A DNA stretch of 64,000 nucleotides from Chryseobacterium sp. E1 (GCA_019203745.1 CP078104.1:3658001-3722000); one strand, 5' to 3'; positions 51,307 through 63,216 are shown, counted from the stretch's first letter. Numbers and translations are program-made. The notes: generated from the sequence alone by a model not told the origin.

Positions 51307-51711
51307 ATGGCAGGAAATTCAAGAGGAATCTTAAAATTCAATGGAGGAGAAGGTCAGAAATTATTAAAACTTAACTACAGTGTATCAAGAGCTACAGATG
51401 TTTCAGGACGTGTAGCATCTGATCCGTCAAATGCATTGGTTAAAGTAACGATCGAAGCAACAGAAAAATCTGATGTACTGGAAAGTTTACTTAACAGTAA
51501 ATATAAGCCTACAACAGGAGAAATTACTTTCAATAAATCTCACGAAGAAGGAACACTGATCTCTTTAAAATGGGAGAACGGATATGTGATCCAGCATGAA
51601 GTAGACTTTGATGCTATAGACAGCAATAATATGCTGATCAGTTTTGTAGTAAGCGCAGAAAGCATTACTTACGGAAACTCATTCTATGAAGGACTTTGGC
51701 CTTTAAGCTAA
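51307..51711 (+). CDS. tssD: T6SS tube protein Hcp/TssD (Bacteroidetes type)
   Basis: 134 residues, intact. GILKFNGGEGQKLLKLNYSV, VEVTIEATEKSD-like KVTIEATEKSDVLESLL and FVVSAESITYGNSFYEGLWP are features of T6SSiii TssD/Hcp, which stacks as hexameric rings to form the inner tube. A terminator follows, so hcp may be made in excess over the rest, with readthrough or a second promoter for vgrG. Confidence 0.88.
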   Translation: MAGNSRGILKFNGGEGQKLLKLNYSVSRATDVSGRVASDPSNALVKVTIEATEKSDVLESLLNSKYKPTTGEITFNKSHEEGTLISLKWENGYVIQHEVDFDAIDSNNMLISFVVSAESITYGNSFYEGLWPLS

Positions 51712-51733
51712 GTCTTCTGAACTACAATATAAA

Positions 51734-51762
51734 AAGACTGTCCTTATAAGACGGTCTTTTTT
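51734..51762 (+). terminator. terminator or attenuator after hcp
   Basis: AAGACTGTC / GACGGTCTT stem (one T-G pair) with T6 tail between hcp and vgrG; may set the hcp to vgrG ratio. Confidence 0.75.
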
Positions 51763-51861
51763 ACCCATTATAAAACCAGATTACAAGAAATTTTTGATTG
51801 TTTTAAGAATTTTCCGTTTCGATTGAAGAATTTTTAAAAACTTAAACTATCAGCACAAAAT

Positions 51862-53790
51862 ATGTTAAATAATCCTGAAAAATTAGGAGCATCATCTTTC
51901 CGTCCTACCCAGAACGCAGATGGCGTATCCGAAAATCATCATACAGGAATCAACCGCCTGGTAAAACTTTCCCTGGTTATAGAAGGAAAATTATCAAATA
52001 TTATAAACACTTTAAGCTTATACAAAGCACCAGACGCCATCACGAATTTACTTTGACCCTGGCTCATGATACTTTAGGCAACAGACAAACCCATTCTCTG
52101 GAAGATGCCAATAAATTCCTTGGGAAACGTCTTACAGCAGTAATCTCATATAAAGATATAGACAACAGCCCCGAAAGAACTTTCGTAGGAGTAATCACCG
52201 GAGTAGGTTTCAGCCAGGAGCAGATGAGCCTCGGAAACATCGTACTCACGGGGTATAGCCCTACTATTCTTCTTGACGGAGCGTCACATGTTCAAAGCTT
52301 TGGAGGAAGTCAGCCTGTGAATATGGGGATCATCGCAGAAGAGGTGATCAGACAGGGAATTGATAAAAGCCGTTTTGATATCAGGGTAGAAGCCAATAAT
52401 TTTTCTCAGATCATTTACAGCAGCCAGTATGATGAAACCCATTATAATTACCTGGCAAGAATGGCTGAAGCATATGGTGAGCAGTTCTACTATGATGGTG
52501 AAGTCTTACATTTCGGTAAACTTCCGCCTCAGAATAAGCCTATTATCCTTACATATGGAAGCAGCGCTCAGAACATTAAAGTTGAATTGAAAGCAGTTCA
52601 TACCAAACCCCAATTCTATGGGTATAACAGCAATAAAGATGAAAAGCTTACATCAGGAGCAACACCAATCAAGCATGTAGGTGACCTGGCAAAAACAGCT
52701 TACAGTCATAATGATTCCATTTATAAAACACCTGCTTTACAAATTGCTCCGATCAAAGCAAGCACGCATCTTGATGTAGAGTATGCACAGAAAAGTGCTT
52801 CCGGAAGTGAAGCGGTCAATGTATTTTCCGTATCAGGAAATACTACGGTTCCTTTTCTGCATCCCGGTTGTGTAGCAGATATGCAGATGCGTAAACCGGA
52901 TTCCAATGAAACCTCCTATTTCACGAGGATCATGATTACAGAAGCAGAGCATGAGATTGATGCTATAGGACATTATAACGGTAGCTTTAAAGGAATTGCA
53001 GCAGATACGGGATTTTTACCGAAACCCGAATTTACCGTTCCAAAGGCAGAACCACAGACAGCAACTGTGATTTCCAATACAGATCCGGAAGGGCAGGGTA
53101 GAATACAGGTAAGATTCGACTGGCAGACCAATGATACCACTCATTTCATCCGTATGATGAGCCCTGATGCTGGAGGAACAGATCAGATTACTCAAAACAG
53201 AGGTTATGTGGCGATCCCTGAAGTAGGAGATCAGGTAATGGTTAATTTTGTACACAGCCATCCGGACAGACCTTTCGTCATGGGAGGAATGTTTCATGGG
53301 AAAGTAGCTTTAGGAGGAGGTATCAACAATCACCTGAAGTCTATACAAACCAGAAGCGGAATCAGGATTTTAATGAATGACCAGGAAGGAAGTGTAAAAA
53401 TTCTTGACCCAAGCGGGAATATTTACTTTATGGACGGAAAAGGAAATATCAACATGACTGCTCCGAAAAATTTTACTTTGAATGCAGGTGATAACATTAC
53501 AATCAATGCCGGAAAAGAAATCTCAATCGGTGCCGGAAACAGTATAACAAGCACTGCCAACGACGATATAATTTCTACGGCAGGCCATGATTGTACAAAC
53601 CGCTTCCGGAGACATCAGAGAAGCTTCAGATACCCGGACTGAGATGGTGCAGAAAGAATTCAGAAGACAATCCGAGACCTCCAATGAGATTGCGGGAGAA
53701 ATTTCCATGTTCAGTGAACTTGAAAATATGACAATGCAGAGCGGTAAAATAGTGGAGTTCAACAGTGCAGAAAAATCAAAACTTTTCTGA
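51862..53790 (+). CDS. vgrG: T6SS spike protein VgrG/TssI, frameshifted
   Basis: Joined about 643 residues. MLNNPEKLGASSFRPTQNAD begins it; one C at 52041 (DAHHEFTLTLAHD) restores the gp27-like part, with FLGKRLTAVISYKDIDNS and the SQYDETHYNYLARMAEAYGE segment. RIQVRFDWQTNDTTHFIRMM and GYVAIPEVGDQVMVNFVHSH mark the gp5 OB-fold, then a beta-helix (KNFTLNAGDNITINAGKEIS). A base near 53600 joins TASGDIREASDTRTEMV to the end. It is the trimeric spike that punctures target cells and carries PAAR-like tips and effectors. Confidence 0.9.
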
Positions 53791-53794
53791 TATG

Positions 53795-53968
53795 GCAATA
53801 AGAAAAACAGCAACCAATATACAGATCACTGTTAATGATTCTTACCATCTGAACGTAGGAAAAAAGGTTGAGAAAATTGCTCAGAAAATTAATGTTGAGG
53901 CAAAAAGTGAAAACCTGATCCTGGCAAGCGTGAAGAAAATCGTATCACAGGGAAGTAAAAGCAAATAA
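53795..53968 (+). CDS. small T6SS-operon protein, unknown
   Basis: 57 residues starting MAIRKTATNIQITVNDSYHL four bases after vgrG. It is lysine-rich and resembles a short detached repeat of the VgrG tail (NVGKKVEKIAQKINVEAKSE, strand-like periodicity). Possibly a VgrG tip extension or adaptor; unknown. Confidence 0.5.
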   Translation, partial: AIRKTATNIQITVNDSYHLNVGKKVEKIAQKINVEAKSENLILASVKKIVSQGSKSK

Positions 53969-53991
53969 CCGAATAAGATCTATTAAAATAT

Positions 53992-55361
53992 ATGTCAAAT
54001 ATAGTTTTTGGAAATTATACACCTTCCGAAGAAGAAGATGACGGGATACAGGAAGTGATCATAGGCGTCTTTTTGACGGTACCCTGAATAACGAAAGGAA
54101 TAGCTACCTGCGAAAAGAATACCAGAAGAAAAAAGCAAAACAGCCTTATGATAAAGAAGCTGCGGATGCTTATCCTATCATTCAGATTGATGCTGATAGC
54201 TATGAGAACGACTTTTCCAATGTGGCCAGAATGTACCATTTCTATGATAACAACAGCCAGAACTCTATCTATGTAGAAGGTATAGGAACAGAAAACGGAT
54301 CGAGAACAGACGATACGCAAGGATATATTACAGGTACGGGAAGCACTGGAGTTCCAGCCAAAGTGAAAATAGGCTGCAGACTTGTAGCAGATAAAATTAA
54401 AAGTTTTGCCACCAGGAAAAAACAGTCAATCTTATTCTGGATGTCTTCGGTTTCAGCAGAGGTGCCGCCGCTGCCCGTCATTTTGTGCATGAAGTTACAA
54501 AATCAAGAAACGGAAAAACTCCGGCAAGAGGAGTATTGGGACAGAGACTGGAAAATTACAATATTCAGATCAATAAATTTCAGATAAGATTCGTAGGGCT
54601 GTATGATACGGTATCTTCATACGGTGCAGACTTCGGCGATGATGTGGAAGATCTTGGGCTGGATGCTATCAAGAACAGTGCTGTAAAGAATGTTGTGCAG
54701 TTCGGGGCTGGCCATGAATGGAGAACCAATTTCAGTCTTACCGATATTACCAGTGCAGGAGAAAAAGGAAAAGAATTTATTATTCCCGGTGCTCATGCAG
54801 ATGTTGGGGATGCTATGAGAGCGAAGTTTTTAAACAGGATCACAGCCCTTCCGTATCCCCGGCAAGAGTTATCAATGATCCTGTGGAATACAACCGTATT
54901 GCTGAAGCTAAGAAACAGGTCTTCATTGATCAGGGTTGGTATATAAAAGGGCAGATCAAGACAGGTCCGCACTCCAACAAGTATGTCAACCATATTTATT
55001 TGCAGGGAGAAAGGTATATTGACAAAAGATATAGCTATATTCCCTTACACTTTATGTGCCAGATGGCCAAAGAGAAAAAATCAGAATTCAATACTTCTTC
55101 CGTGGAATTCAAATTTCAGATTCCACAAAAGGCAGGTCAGAACGGAACTCATCTGCTCAGCTATGTCAAAAGCAAGCTGCAGAAATATATTGATGATACC
55201 AAAAATATGAGCGCATTTGAAAGAAATAAAGTTTCTTACAAAAAGTATCTCGATTTTGAGAATGAAAAAAACTCATCAATTATTATGTACACTGGTCTGC
55301 TACAGGAAAAATGGGGCATGGGCCAAGAAAAGACGGAAGAAGAGAAATCATAAACGGCTGA
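53992..55361 (+). CDS. T6SS phospholipase effector, DUF2235 (Tle-like), frameshifted
   Basis: Joined about 456 residues. Near the N-terminus, after one base at about 54071, GVFFDGTLNNERNS is the DUF2235 opening motif. LDVFGFSRGAAAARHFVHEV carries the nucleophile elbow GFSRG, FVGLYDTVSSYG the acid region, and IIPGAHADVGDAM the catalytic histidine. Breaks near 54440, 54860 and 55285; the repaired end reads GPRKDGRREIING. It lies right after vgrG, as expected for a membrane-lipid-cleaving T6SS effector, and a lipoprotein follows as likely immunity. Confidence 0.85.
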
Positions 55362-55364
55362 TTC

Positions 55365-56254
55365 ATGAAAAAAATAATACAAATATTTCTATTATCTGCA
55401 ACACTGAGTAGTTTGCTGTATAATTGTCAAAAAGCTAATGTTATGAACGATACGTACATGTACGAAACCGGTTCGGGATGTGATGAGAGCTATCCTATAG
55501 ATACTTACCGCCAGGTATTTTATTCTAAGGATAACCAAATGATCCAGATTGATGGAATGGGCTTTCAGAGAGGCCCATGGGGAACGGAGGCGTTACCTAT
55601 GTGAAAAATGAACAACAGGATAAAAAACTTCCTGCTACCATGAAAGTAGGCTATTATTCCTATGCGGAAGATAAATTCTATGAAGGAGAATTCAATCTGC
55701 CGGTAGAGAAGATCAAAGAATATCTTAACGAAAAGGCAGACGACCCGGAATACGCCAATAAGAAGAACGAAGACAGCAAAGACGGTATTTTTCACAAATA
55801 TAACCGTATAGAAGTAGGGTTTACATTGGGTGGAATGGTTGTTCTGTGGATGAAAGGCGAAGATGCCCAAAAAGTACTGGCCACATTCACGGCCAAAGAA
55901 GCCTTCCCGGACTGGAAATCTGTTTTTGAAGACTCAGACCGTAAGGAAAAAGTGGAATACGGACTGAACAATGATGTATACACCCCGAAAGTTAAAAATG
56001 AAATCCTTACCAAAACCCTTCCTTTAGACCTTTGGAAGACCTATGATGACCGTTTCAACTGGAATATGCTTGTCAATCTTCCGTCAGGAGGTAAACTTGA
56101 AAATATTTCGGTGAAAACAATCAATGCTGAAACAGAAACCTTATACAAGGCTGATCACGGAGATAAGAAAAGAGCAGTGCCTTACAATATAGAATTCTTC
56201 TGGTCTTTTAACGGTAAACAATACAATTCCAGAATTGTTTTCGGGAAAATATGA
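55365..56254 (+). CDS. DUF2931 lipoprotein, putative immunity to the phospholipase, frameshifted
   Basis: MKKIIQIFLLSATLSSLLYNC is a lipoprotein signal. After one base near 55590, GNGGVTYVKNEQQDKKLPAT and YSYAEDKFYEGEFNLPVEKI, KYNRIEVGFTLGGMVVLWMK match DUF2931. About 296 codons. It starts three bases after the DUF2235 gene. Periplasmic lipoproteins beside Tle-type effectors commonly act as immunity; that role is inferred. Confidence 0.75.
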
Positions 56255-56481
56255 ATTATTACAATGCAATTTATAAAGCAACAAAAGCTTCAGCCAAAGA
56301 AGCAAGACCTGCGGATTTCAGACAGGAAGAAGTATTTAAAAACTTTCATCAGCTGAAGCCGGCAGAACCTTCGCAACTGATCATTAATGTAAGCAATGAC
56401 CAGTCTCTGAGCGCTTCATTAAAGCAGGGAGATCAGAATCTTCCTTTCAAAAATATCATTGCAAAAACTTTTGGCCAGTAA
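56251..56481 (+). CDS. small T6SS-operon protein, unknown
   Basis: 76 residues, MNYYNAIYKATKASAKEARP, overlapping the preceding stop by four bases and abutting the next start. It is soluble and helical with no recognised domain; coupling suggests a chaperone or adaptor for the LysM protein, as inference. Confidence 0.5.
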   Translation: MNYYNAIYKATKASAKEARPADFRQEEVFKNFHQLKPAEPSQLIINVSNDQSLSASLKQGDQNLPFKNIIAKTFGQ

Positions 56482-57514
56482 ATGACGCCTTACAATAAAC
56501 ATGTCGTTCAGAAAAATGAAACCCTGAAAACCGTTGCAGCCCTTTACGGACTGGAGCCTGATGCTTTAAAATTATTTCATAATAACCTCTGTAGCGTAAA
56601 AGATATGATTCTTATAGAGCTGACAGGGCAGAAAGAACTTTTCATTCCGAGGAATGCGGTTGAAGATCAGAATAAGCTGGTGAAATTCGGACATGGAAAC
56701 AAACTCGTTTTCAATCCCGGAAAAATGTCTTCCAGATATGGTGTGATCATCAGTATTGAAAAAGGAGATCATAAAAATGAGCTGAAATATGAAACTTCCG
56801 TCCGCTGGCTGAAAAGTGAAAACAACCTTCATTATTTTGAAATAGACAGAACCTCAAAGCTATATCTGAATGATGAAGAAGTCAATGAAATAGCAGATAT
56901 GCTGGCTTACCGCACTTCCCAGGTTTTATATCCTTTACAGATCAGTGTAGATGAAAAAGGGAAATTTAATGCTGCAGAAGATATTGATGTATTTAAAAAA
57001 GATGGACTGCGGTAAAAGAAGAAGTCTATAAAGAATTTGATGGTGAAACCGTAGACAGATACTGCCGGAAAATCGAGGAAGTCATAGAAGCACCTGAAAC
57101 GATAAGCTTCTATCTTAAAAGCGATTACTTTATCAGAACTTTATTCTGGGGATCTATCAGATTTTTGGTCCGGATTTTCAGATCAAGGGAACAGAAAGCT
57201 TTCCTATCGTGGAAAATCCCGTGGAACCCAAATATGAAGTAAAGCTGAAGATCGATCCGCTGAAAGATGAGCATGGCCTGATCCGTATTGATGGAGCCGG
57301 AACTCTGAATGATGAAAGATCTTCTTATGATTTTATAAGCGGTGCTCCCTTTTCAATGATCATCAATGATGATCCGGTGGTTAACAAAGACGGTGAATTC
57401 AGGATGAGGTATTATCTGAACGGCCAGACAGCATTTCCTGAATCCATATACCTGGAATGCAGTATGAAGCTGGAAGAAGAAAAGAAAATATCGGTAGTAG
57501 TTGCTGCCCTTTAA
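56482..57514 (+). CDS. LysM-domain T6SS-associated protein, frameshifted
   Basis: HVVQKNETLKTVAALYGLEPDALKLFH is an N-terminal LysM-like peptidoglycan-binding motif (no signal peptide). A break near 57012 joins a central helical part to GTESFPIVENPVEPKYEVKL and a beta-rich end. About 344 codons. It starts right at the previous stop. LysM-bearing proteins of this kind recur in T6SSiii cargo operons, perhaps as effectors acting on the wall or as adaptors. Confidence 0.65.
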
Positions 57515-57528
57515 AAAAACAGAACAAA

Positions 57529-58556
57529 ATGAGAACAAAATTAAGCAGGAGACTTTCTATTCTCCTTTTTATTATAAGTTTTAGCCTGTGTTTCGGGCAG
57601 AAAACAGAATTTATCATTCCAAAAAATATTGAAATTTTACAAAACTCTGTCTTTAATTTTACTAATGAATTTACAAAAGATGAGCCTAAAGCAGCAGCGG
57701 CCGGTGGTGAGACTTTCTCTACCACAGTTGATCTCTACAACCTGAAATATGATACGGATTATCAAAACCCCTATCTGAAGCTGGGACTGAAGAAAGGAGC
57801 TAAAGCAAAACAATCTGTTCAGCATGCCATCTGGAATATAACATTGGAAAAAGTATCCTCTAAAAATACAAAGGTCATTATCTTCCTTGAAAAAATAGTT
57901 CCGGACAGCGGGTCAAAGAAAGATGTTGATATAAAGCAGACCAAGTCAACAGGGAAAGTAGAGGCGGAAATGAAAGAATTTCTTTTAAATGATAAAGAAG
58001 CCGCTGAAGCATTACAGACTATAGAAGCCGCATCAGCTGCCGCCACCGAAGCAGCCGGTCAGATAGCAGCAGCCGAAGCGAAAAACGTACAGAAAAAGTG
58101 CCCTCTAAAAAATTACAGAGCCTTTTCAGTAAAAAACAGTTTATTCCATTGCCGGTTACGGAAGATACATTCACAAAAGCTTTACAGGTACAGCCTGATC
58201 AGAAAGAATGTGCCGACTGCAAAGACGGAAAATATGCAAGCTGGGATTTTGATGATTTTAATATGATCTATGTGAATATGAATCACGGCCTGAACTATTA
58301 TGCACTGCAATACTACGGAGATCAGATGGTTTCAGGATTGCCTTACGGTTTGGTTTTCAATGGAAGCTCGCCGTCAGAATGCAAAACAAAATTTGCAAAA
58401 TATAATGCACAGCTTTATCAGACAAGCGTTGAAGTAGATGAAAATACTTCAAAAGCCTTGACTGTTGTTGCCTTCAAAATGAATACAAGCCATGTCCGCC
58501 TGGAATTTGGCAACGAATACCTTACAAGGCTTGTTATTTCCAATAAAGAATTTTAA
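57529..58556 (+). CDS. exported T6SS-operon protein, unknown, frameshifted
   Basis: Start at MRTKLSRRLSILLFIISFSL, a Sec signal ending FGQ. Central part VDLYNLKYDTDYQNPYLKLG, an alanine-rich helix (AASAAATEAAGQIAAAEAKN), a break near 58095 and a C-terminal domain with CADCKDGKYASWDFDDFNMI and LTRLVISNKEF. About 342 codons. A signal peptide inside a T6SS operon suggests a periplasmic immunity or accessory role. No family recognised. Confidence 0.55.
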
Positions 58557-58558
58557 CC

Positions 58559-59056
58559 ATGGCAGAAAAACATGTTGTAGTACAGGGAGCGATGTGCAGA
58601 TGCCAGTTCGGACAGGCTCCGGACAAGCTGAAAGTGCTTACCCACCAGAAAGAATATGCCAATGATAAAGCCGCTTCCAAAAAGCTGATCGTTACCACGA
58701 AAGAAATCGGAGGAGCTACATTTGAAAAGAACACCTTCGGAAACTGTACCAAAATGGGAGGTCCGCCACCACCCTGTAAAATTATGGTTACAGAATGGCA
58801 GAACTTTTATGATAAGGTACAGCTCAGCAACGGCGGGTTTATTATTGTAGAAGACAGCAAGGCAGTTTGTGCAGTGGCCGGTACCCCATGCATTGAAATT
58901 ATTGATCACGGCCAGAGAGCAGAAGCGAGTTCACAGAACTTTAAAAATGCTGATAAAGACGTACAGCAGCAGATCAATCCGCTGGTGGATGCTGAAGAAA
59001 TGCGTAAAGAAGAAAAAAATAATGAGGATACAGCCGGAGACACTTCAATAAATTAG
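58559..59056 (+). CDS. PAAR-like protein (DUF4280)
   Basis: 165 residues, intact. VVQGAMCRCQFGQAPDKLKV, IGGATFEKNTFGNCTKMGGP and PPCKIMVTEWQNFYD with GTPCIEIIDHGQ match DUF4280, the PAAR-like spike-tip domain that caps VgrG and links effectors. The C-terminal 40 residues are charged. It starts two bases after the previous stop and precedes putative effector genes, which fits a tip/adaptor role. Confidence 0.85.
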   Translation: MAEKHVVVQGAMCRCQFGQAPDKLKVLTHQKEYANDKAASKKLIVTTKEIGGATFEKNTFGNCTKMGGPPPPCKIMVTEWQNFYDKVQLSNGGFIIVEDSKAVCAVAGTPCIEIIDHGQRAEASSQNFKNADKDVQQQINPLVDAEEMRKEEKNNEDTAGDTSIN

Positions 59057-59059
59057 GGT

Positions 59060-59793
59060 ATGGCAAATAAAGGAATTAAAAAAATTGGCATCGTTCCAAG
59101 AGCAGACAATGCCAGGATCATATACAATAACGGTGAATATATATCTGTAGAACCGGGTAAGCCTATACGTTTCAATGTTTCGGAATGGTTTCCGGGGACT
59201 CCTGATGCCGATAAGAAAAAGAAATCGTCTGGATCCGCCAGAAAGCAGGCAGAAAAGGAATCATAGAGCAGCTCAGAAGACCTGCAGGCTTTGTATATGA
59301 ATATAAATTTACCAAAAAAGAATGCGGGATTGTTGCCTATTATATTGAGGCCAGCTTAAGCGGAAAACCGGATACCGTCAATAAAGTGGGGTTTCATATC
59401 CTCGGATACTGTCCTCCGAAGATCGTAGATTCCAGATGGAGTACTACAGAAGGAGGTAAAGATGTCAGACAGACGTTTTATTTCAGCTATGGACATATCA
59501 TCCATCTTTATTTGGGAACAGAAGGCCTGAACGGAAGAAAAGACCTTATTGTAGAAATATACAGAAGAATCAGAATGGGAGGAGGTACAAACGATGACCC
59601 TCTGATGAGAAGCTGGACGAATGTAGAAGTGAATGATGGCGAGATCAATGTTGTCGTTCAGAATACATCCCAATGGAAAGGAACCATCAAAAACATCAAA
59701 AATGTTGAAGAATTATATGTCAAAGTAAAAGACCCCAGAACCGGAAAATACATTGTTGACGATAATAATGACGATATCCATGGGCGTTTTTAA
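59060..59793 (+). CDS. T6SS-operon protein following DUF4280, unknown, frameshifted
   Basis: MANKGIKKIGIVPRADNARI and YNNGEYISVEPGKPIRFNVS begin it; a break near 59232 joins to RRPAGFVYEYKFTKKECGIV and LSGKPDTVNKVGFHILGYCP, ending DPRTGKYIVDDNNDDIHGRF. About 244 codons. It is predicted beta-rich. It starts three bases after the PAAR-like gene and ends three bases before the OmpA-domain gene, so it is tightly coupled; likely an adaptor or the first part of a delivered module. Confidence 0.6.
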
Positions 59794-59795
59794 GA

Positions 59796-61852
59796 ATGAA
59801 AAATGAATTGGTAGCCAAGGCTCCCAAGCCACCGCAAAATGTAGTTCCCACCAAAGTCTATATGCCGGATAAAAACCTGGCACGCTATGAGCCCTGTAAA
59901 TTTGAAACCATCAGGATCACCGATATCACATTCGATAAGAGCGGTGAGGTGAAAACCCCTGTCATGGTTTTTGATAACGGGAAAGGAGTAAAGAATATTG
60001 CTGGAAAAGAAACGATCCATGCAACCATCTTTTATGAATTCAATTCTGCAATTATAGAAGGAGATGGGGAGAAAAAGCTTAACAATATCCTTCGGTTCCT
60101 GCTGGAGCATCAGCATTCCACGATTACCGTAGACGGTTATGCCTGTGTGATCGGTAAAATGGAATACAATCAGTCCTTATCCCAGAAAAGATCCGATATT
60201 GTAAAGAAATTTTTTACAGACGGAGGTCTGGATGTAAAAAGAATCAGATCCTTAGGAAAAGGGGAAGTCAACCCTACAGATAATAAGAACGGAAAAGACA
60301 ATATCAAATTTAAAGACGAAAAAGAATACAAAAATAACCGAAGGGTAGATATTTATTTCGAATACTTTCCTCATGATGCCAATACCATTATTTATGAAAC
60401 AATAGCCCCTACTGTTTCTACCAGAAGAAACATTACCATTGACGTTACAGACTATGATACCAAAGCCTGTTTCAGAAATAAAAATCTGCATACCAGGGAA
60501 ATCAAGCTGCTGGATGTAGGACAGGCCATTGATGCAGGAGATAAAGAAAGAACATTTGCCCCGCCTACATTCAATTACGGCATATATTCGGACCTGTCAA
60601 GATTTTCTGTCGTTCCTCTGCAGTACATCTGGCCGGAAGCCACCACCCCGAACAAAATTCATCTGCATGCCCATAGCTGCAGGTTTTATAGTAATACGAA
60701 CAAGGTTACCGTTTTGGTAAAAGCGTATCCCGATATCAAGTGGGATTTCCATTTCTCTATGAATCTCAGCAATGAGCTCAGTGTAAAATGGCAGAACCTG
60801 CCTCCTGCAAAACATAAAGAAATGCAGAGTAAAGCAGGAAAAATAGGAAACGAAAAAAGCAAACAATATACAGCGGTAGACTTTGGTGTTACCCTGGAAG
60901 CCAATTGGGACAGAACTGCAGAAGACAAATACAATGGCCATTTTGATGCTACCCTAAAATTTGAGGATAAGATAAAATGGATGTATAAAGTGTTCAGCTC
61001 ACTGAAAGAATTTTCTACCGGAGTTACAGACCAGACGAAAGGGAAGATCAGAAAACGCAGCTTTACCAGCAAAATGCCCCTGACCATAGAAATGAAACCT
61101 CCCAACTTCTGTATGGGAGCAGAATGGCAGCTGGAAAGAGGGCAGAAGAACAGAAAACCTTTGCAGACAATCGGGACCTCACTGGAACTGTACTTTAAGG
61201 CAGAACCTATCATCGGGCTTGAACTGACCATCGATCTTCTTGATATGCTGATCCAGGCCGGAGTAGGCGTAGTGAGCGGAGGAACTGCCAATATTGCTGC
61301 CAAAAGGATACTGAACGAAGTAAGAGCATGGCTTGCTGACGAAGACCATCCTGTAACTCTGAATATGTATATCGATCTGAAACTTTTCGGAACCATTTCC
61401 GGAGAAACCAAGCTGAATTTCAATACCAATTCCGATGCAGGAGGAGCAAGCGGAAAGCTGGATACACAGATTGGTGTGGAATTGGATGCAGGAATAGAAG
61501 TGAAAGCGAAATTTGTGATCATCATTGCCGAAGCCTATGCCGAAGGAAAGCTGAAAGCTACAGGAAAAGCTACGGCTACTTTTGGTCATCGTTTAGTCTA
61601 TGAACAGAAAAGCAGCACTCAGAAAACTTTATATTACAGACCCGAGGTAAAATTTGAAGGTCTGATAGCCACTGTAATCGTGAAAGCAAGTGTGGGCTTA
61701 TACATTAAAAAAGGTTTTCTGGAAACCGACAGAAAAATAGATCTGGTGGATTTTGATAAAACCTATGAGATTATTCCCGAGTTTGATGTCATTAAAAACT
61801 GGAAAAACTTACAGGATTATCTGCCCAGATTCCATTCATTCAAAAAGGATAA
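59796..61852 (+). CDS. OmpA-domain large T6SS-associated protein
   Basis: About 685 residues. Residues 75-200 form an OmpA-like peptidoglycan-binding domain (IHATIFYEFNSAIIEGDGEK, STITVDGYACVIGKMEYNQS, NNRRVDIYFEYF). The rest is a beta-rich region (LHAHSCRFYSNTNKVTVLVK, GVTLEANWDRTAEDKYNGHF) and a hydrophobic, alanine/glycine-rich part around residues 495-590. There is no signal peptide. As read, it fuses into the next lipoprotein; one A added to the run at 61842 gives FHSFKKG and a TAA at about 61850, two bases before the next ATG. Probably an effector or its wall-anchoring carrier. Confidence 0.65.
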
Positions 61853-61853
61853 T

Positions 61854-62459
61854 ATGAAGAAAGTAATATTGATCAATACAATCATGCTGTTTAATTTTTG
61901 CAGCGCTCAGTCGAAAACAGATCTGTCTGCCCTGAAAACAGGTTCGGCAAATGAGCTGATCGTTAAAAATACAACAAAGCAAACTGACCTGGAGCAGACT
62001 ACCGGTTATCCGTATTACAGCACTTTTAAAGTAGATCAGTATCAATACGGTGGAATTAATTTTCTGGTAGATTATCCAAAGGAAAAAAATACCTTAAAAG
62101 TGAGATCGGTTTTCTGGTCAATAATCAGAATGATAATATTCTTCAGGGATATTATATCAGTACAAAAAACTTTCAGGAGAGTGATCATCTTATGGCCAGC
62201 CTGAAGAAAAAAATATGGCCAGCCCACAGTCATATCCGTTGCAACTGATGCATGGCCCTACTCAGGATATTACTGGAAGAATACCAGAGACGGTTTTGAT
62301 ATCTTACTGGAACAGATCAGAAATAAGATGATCACAGGTCAGAAAGAAACAAAAGGATTTGAAACCAATCTGTATTTTGTGAAAAGCGGCATCCGTTACG
62401 GGAATATGAAAGACCGTGAAACCGTTTTACAAAGTTTTATAACCAGTCATGAACAATAA
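61854..62459 (+). CDS. exported protein, putative immunity, frameshifted
   Basis: MKKVILINTIMLFNFCSAQS is a signal peptide in the middle of an apparently fused frame, which is why a separate gene is called. KTDLSALKTGSANELIVKNT and TTGYPYYSTFKVDQYQYGGI follow; after breaks near 62110 and 62205, YGQPTVISVATDAWPYSGYY and SGIRYGNMKDRETVLQSFIT end it. About 202 codons, periplasmic. Its place after a large putative effector suggests immunity. Confidence 0.6.
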
Positions 62460-62464
62460 ATAAT

Positions 62465-63176
62465 ATGAAACAGTTAAAATATATCCTGATACCGGCAATC
62501 TGCGTGGGAATGGCATCATGCAGCCCGAAGGAAAAAAAAGAATGATACTCACACTGTGATAGAAACCAAATCTGCGGCCGCAATTTCAGATCTGGCATCA
62601 CTCGGCATGGGAGAAAATATCAATGATATCTTAAAATCCGGAGGATGGGCAGTGAAAGATACTGTACAGGCTGATGATATAACCTTAATGGGTAACGAAA
62701 GATTAGCTTTTGCTTCCGGAAAGCTGATGAAGTACAATGGAGCCAGTCTGGAAGGAAAAAATGACTACAATACCAATAAAGTTATTTTTCATTACGGAAA
62801 AGTAGAGAAAGAATTTGGGCCGATTGCTAACGAAAAAAATGAAGAACTGGGAATGTACCAGCTCAATATCTATTCCGAACCGCAAACAAAAGCCCTTTTT
62901 GAAAACCTGAAAAAAAACCTTCAGAAACCGGTTTTCACAACTGTTCATGAAAGCTTTGATGCTGAAGTGAAAGACAACAATATCATCCCGACTCAAAATA
63001 AATTCATACAGGAAGTTGCCATCTGGAAAGTCAAAGATCTGGTGTATTACTATTGTGAAACAAAGATAGAAAACAAGCCGGAGGAGTACAGATGCAATAT
63101 GTTTGTTTTTAAAAACCGTGAATGGGTAAACCTCTTGCAGGGATCAGGATATCCTGACCTCAATAAAATCCCTTAA
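62465..63176 (+). CDS. lipoprotein, putative immunity, frameshifted
   Basis: MKQLKYILIPAICVGMASCS is a lipoprotein signal; a break in the A-run near 62540 joins it to HTVIETKSAAAISDLASLGM, KMKYNGASLEGKNDYN-like and FFENLKKNLQKPVFTTVHES-like segments, ending GSGYPDLNKIP. About 237 codons. It follows the previous gene by five bases. No family recognised. Confidence 0.6.
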
Positions 63177-63216
63177 ATCAAATAAAAAAACATTTTTAGA
63201 AAAGATAAAGATTCCT

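Noticed and set aside
60686..61525. 279-codon minus-strand frame opposite the OmpA-domain gene
   Set aside because: Composition (Ser/Pro-rich, no motif) and full overlap with a tightly packed operon show it is a shadow frame.
59796..62204. Single 802-residue fusion protein
   Set aside because: The embedded signal peptide and the one-base repair giving an adjacent stop favour two genes.
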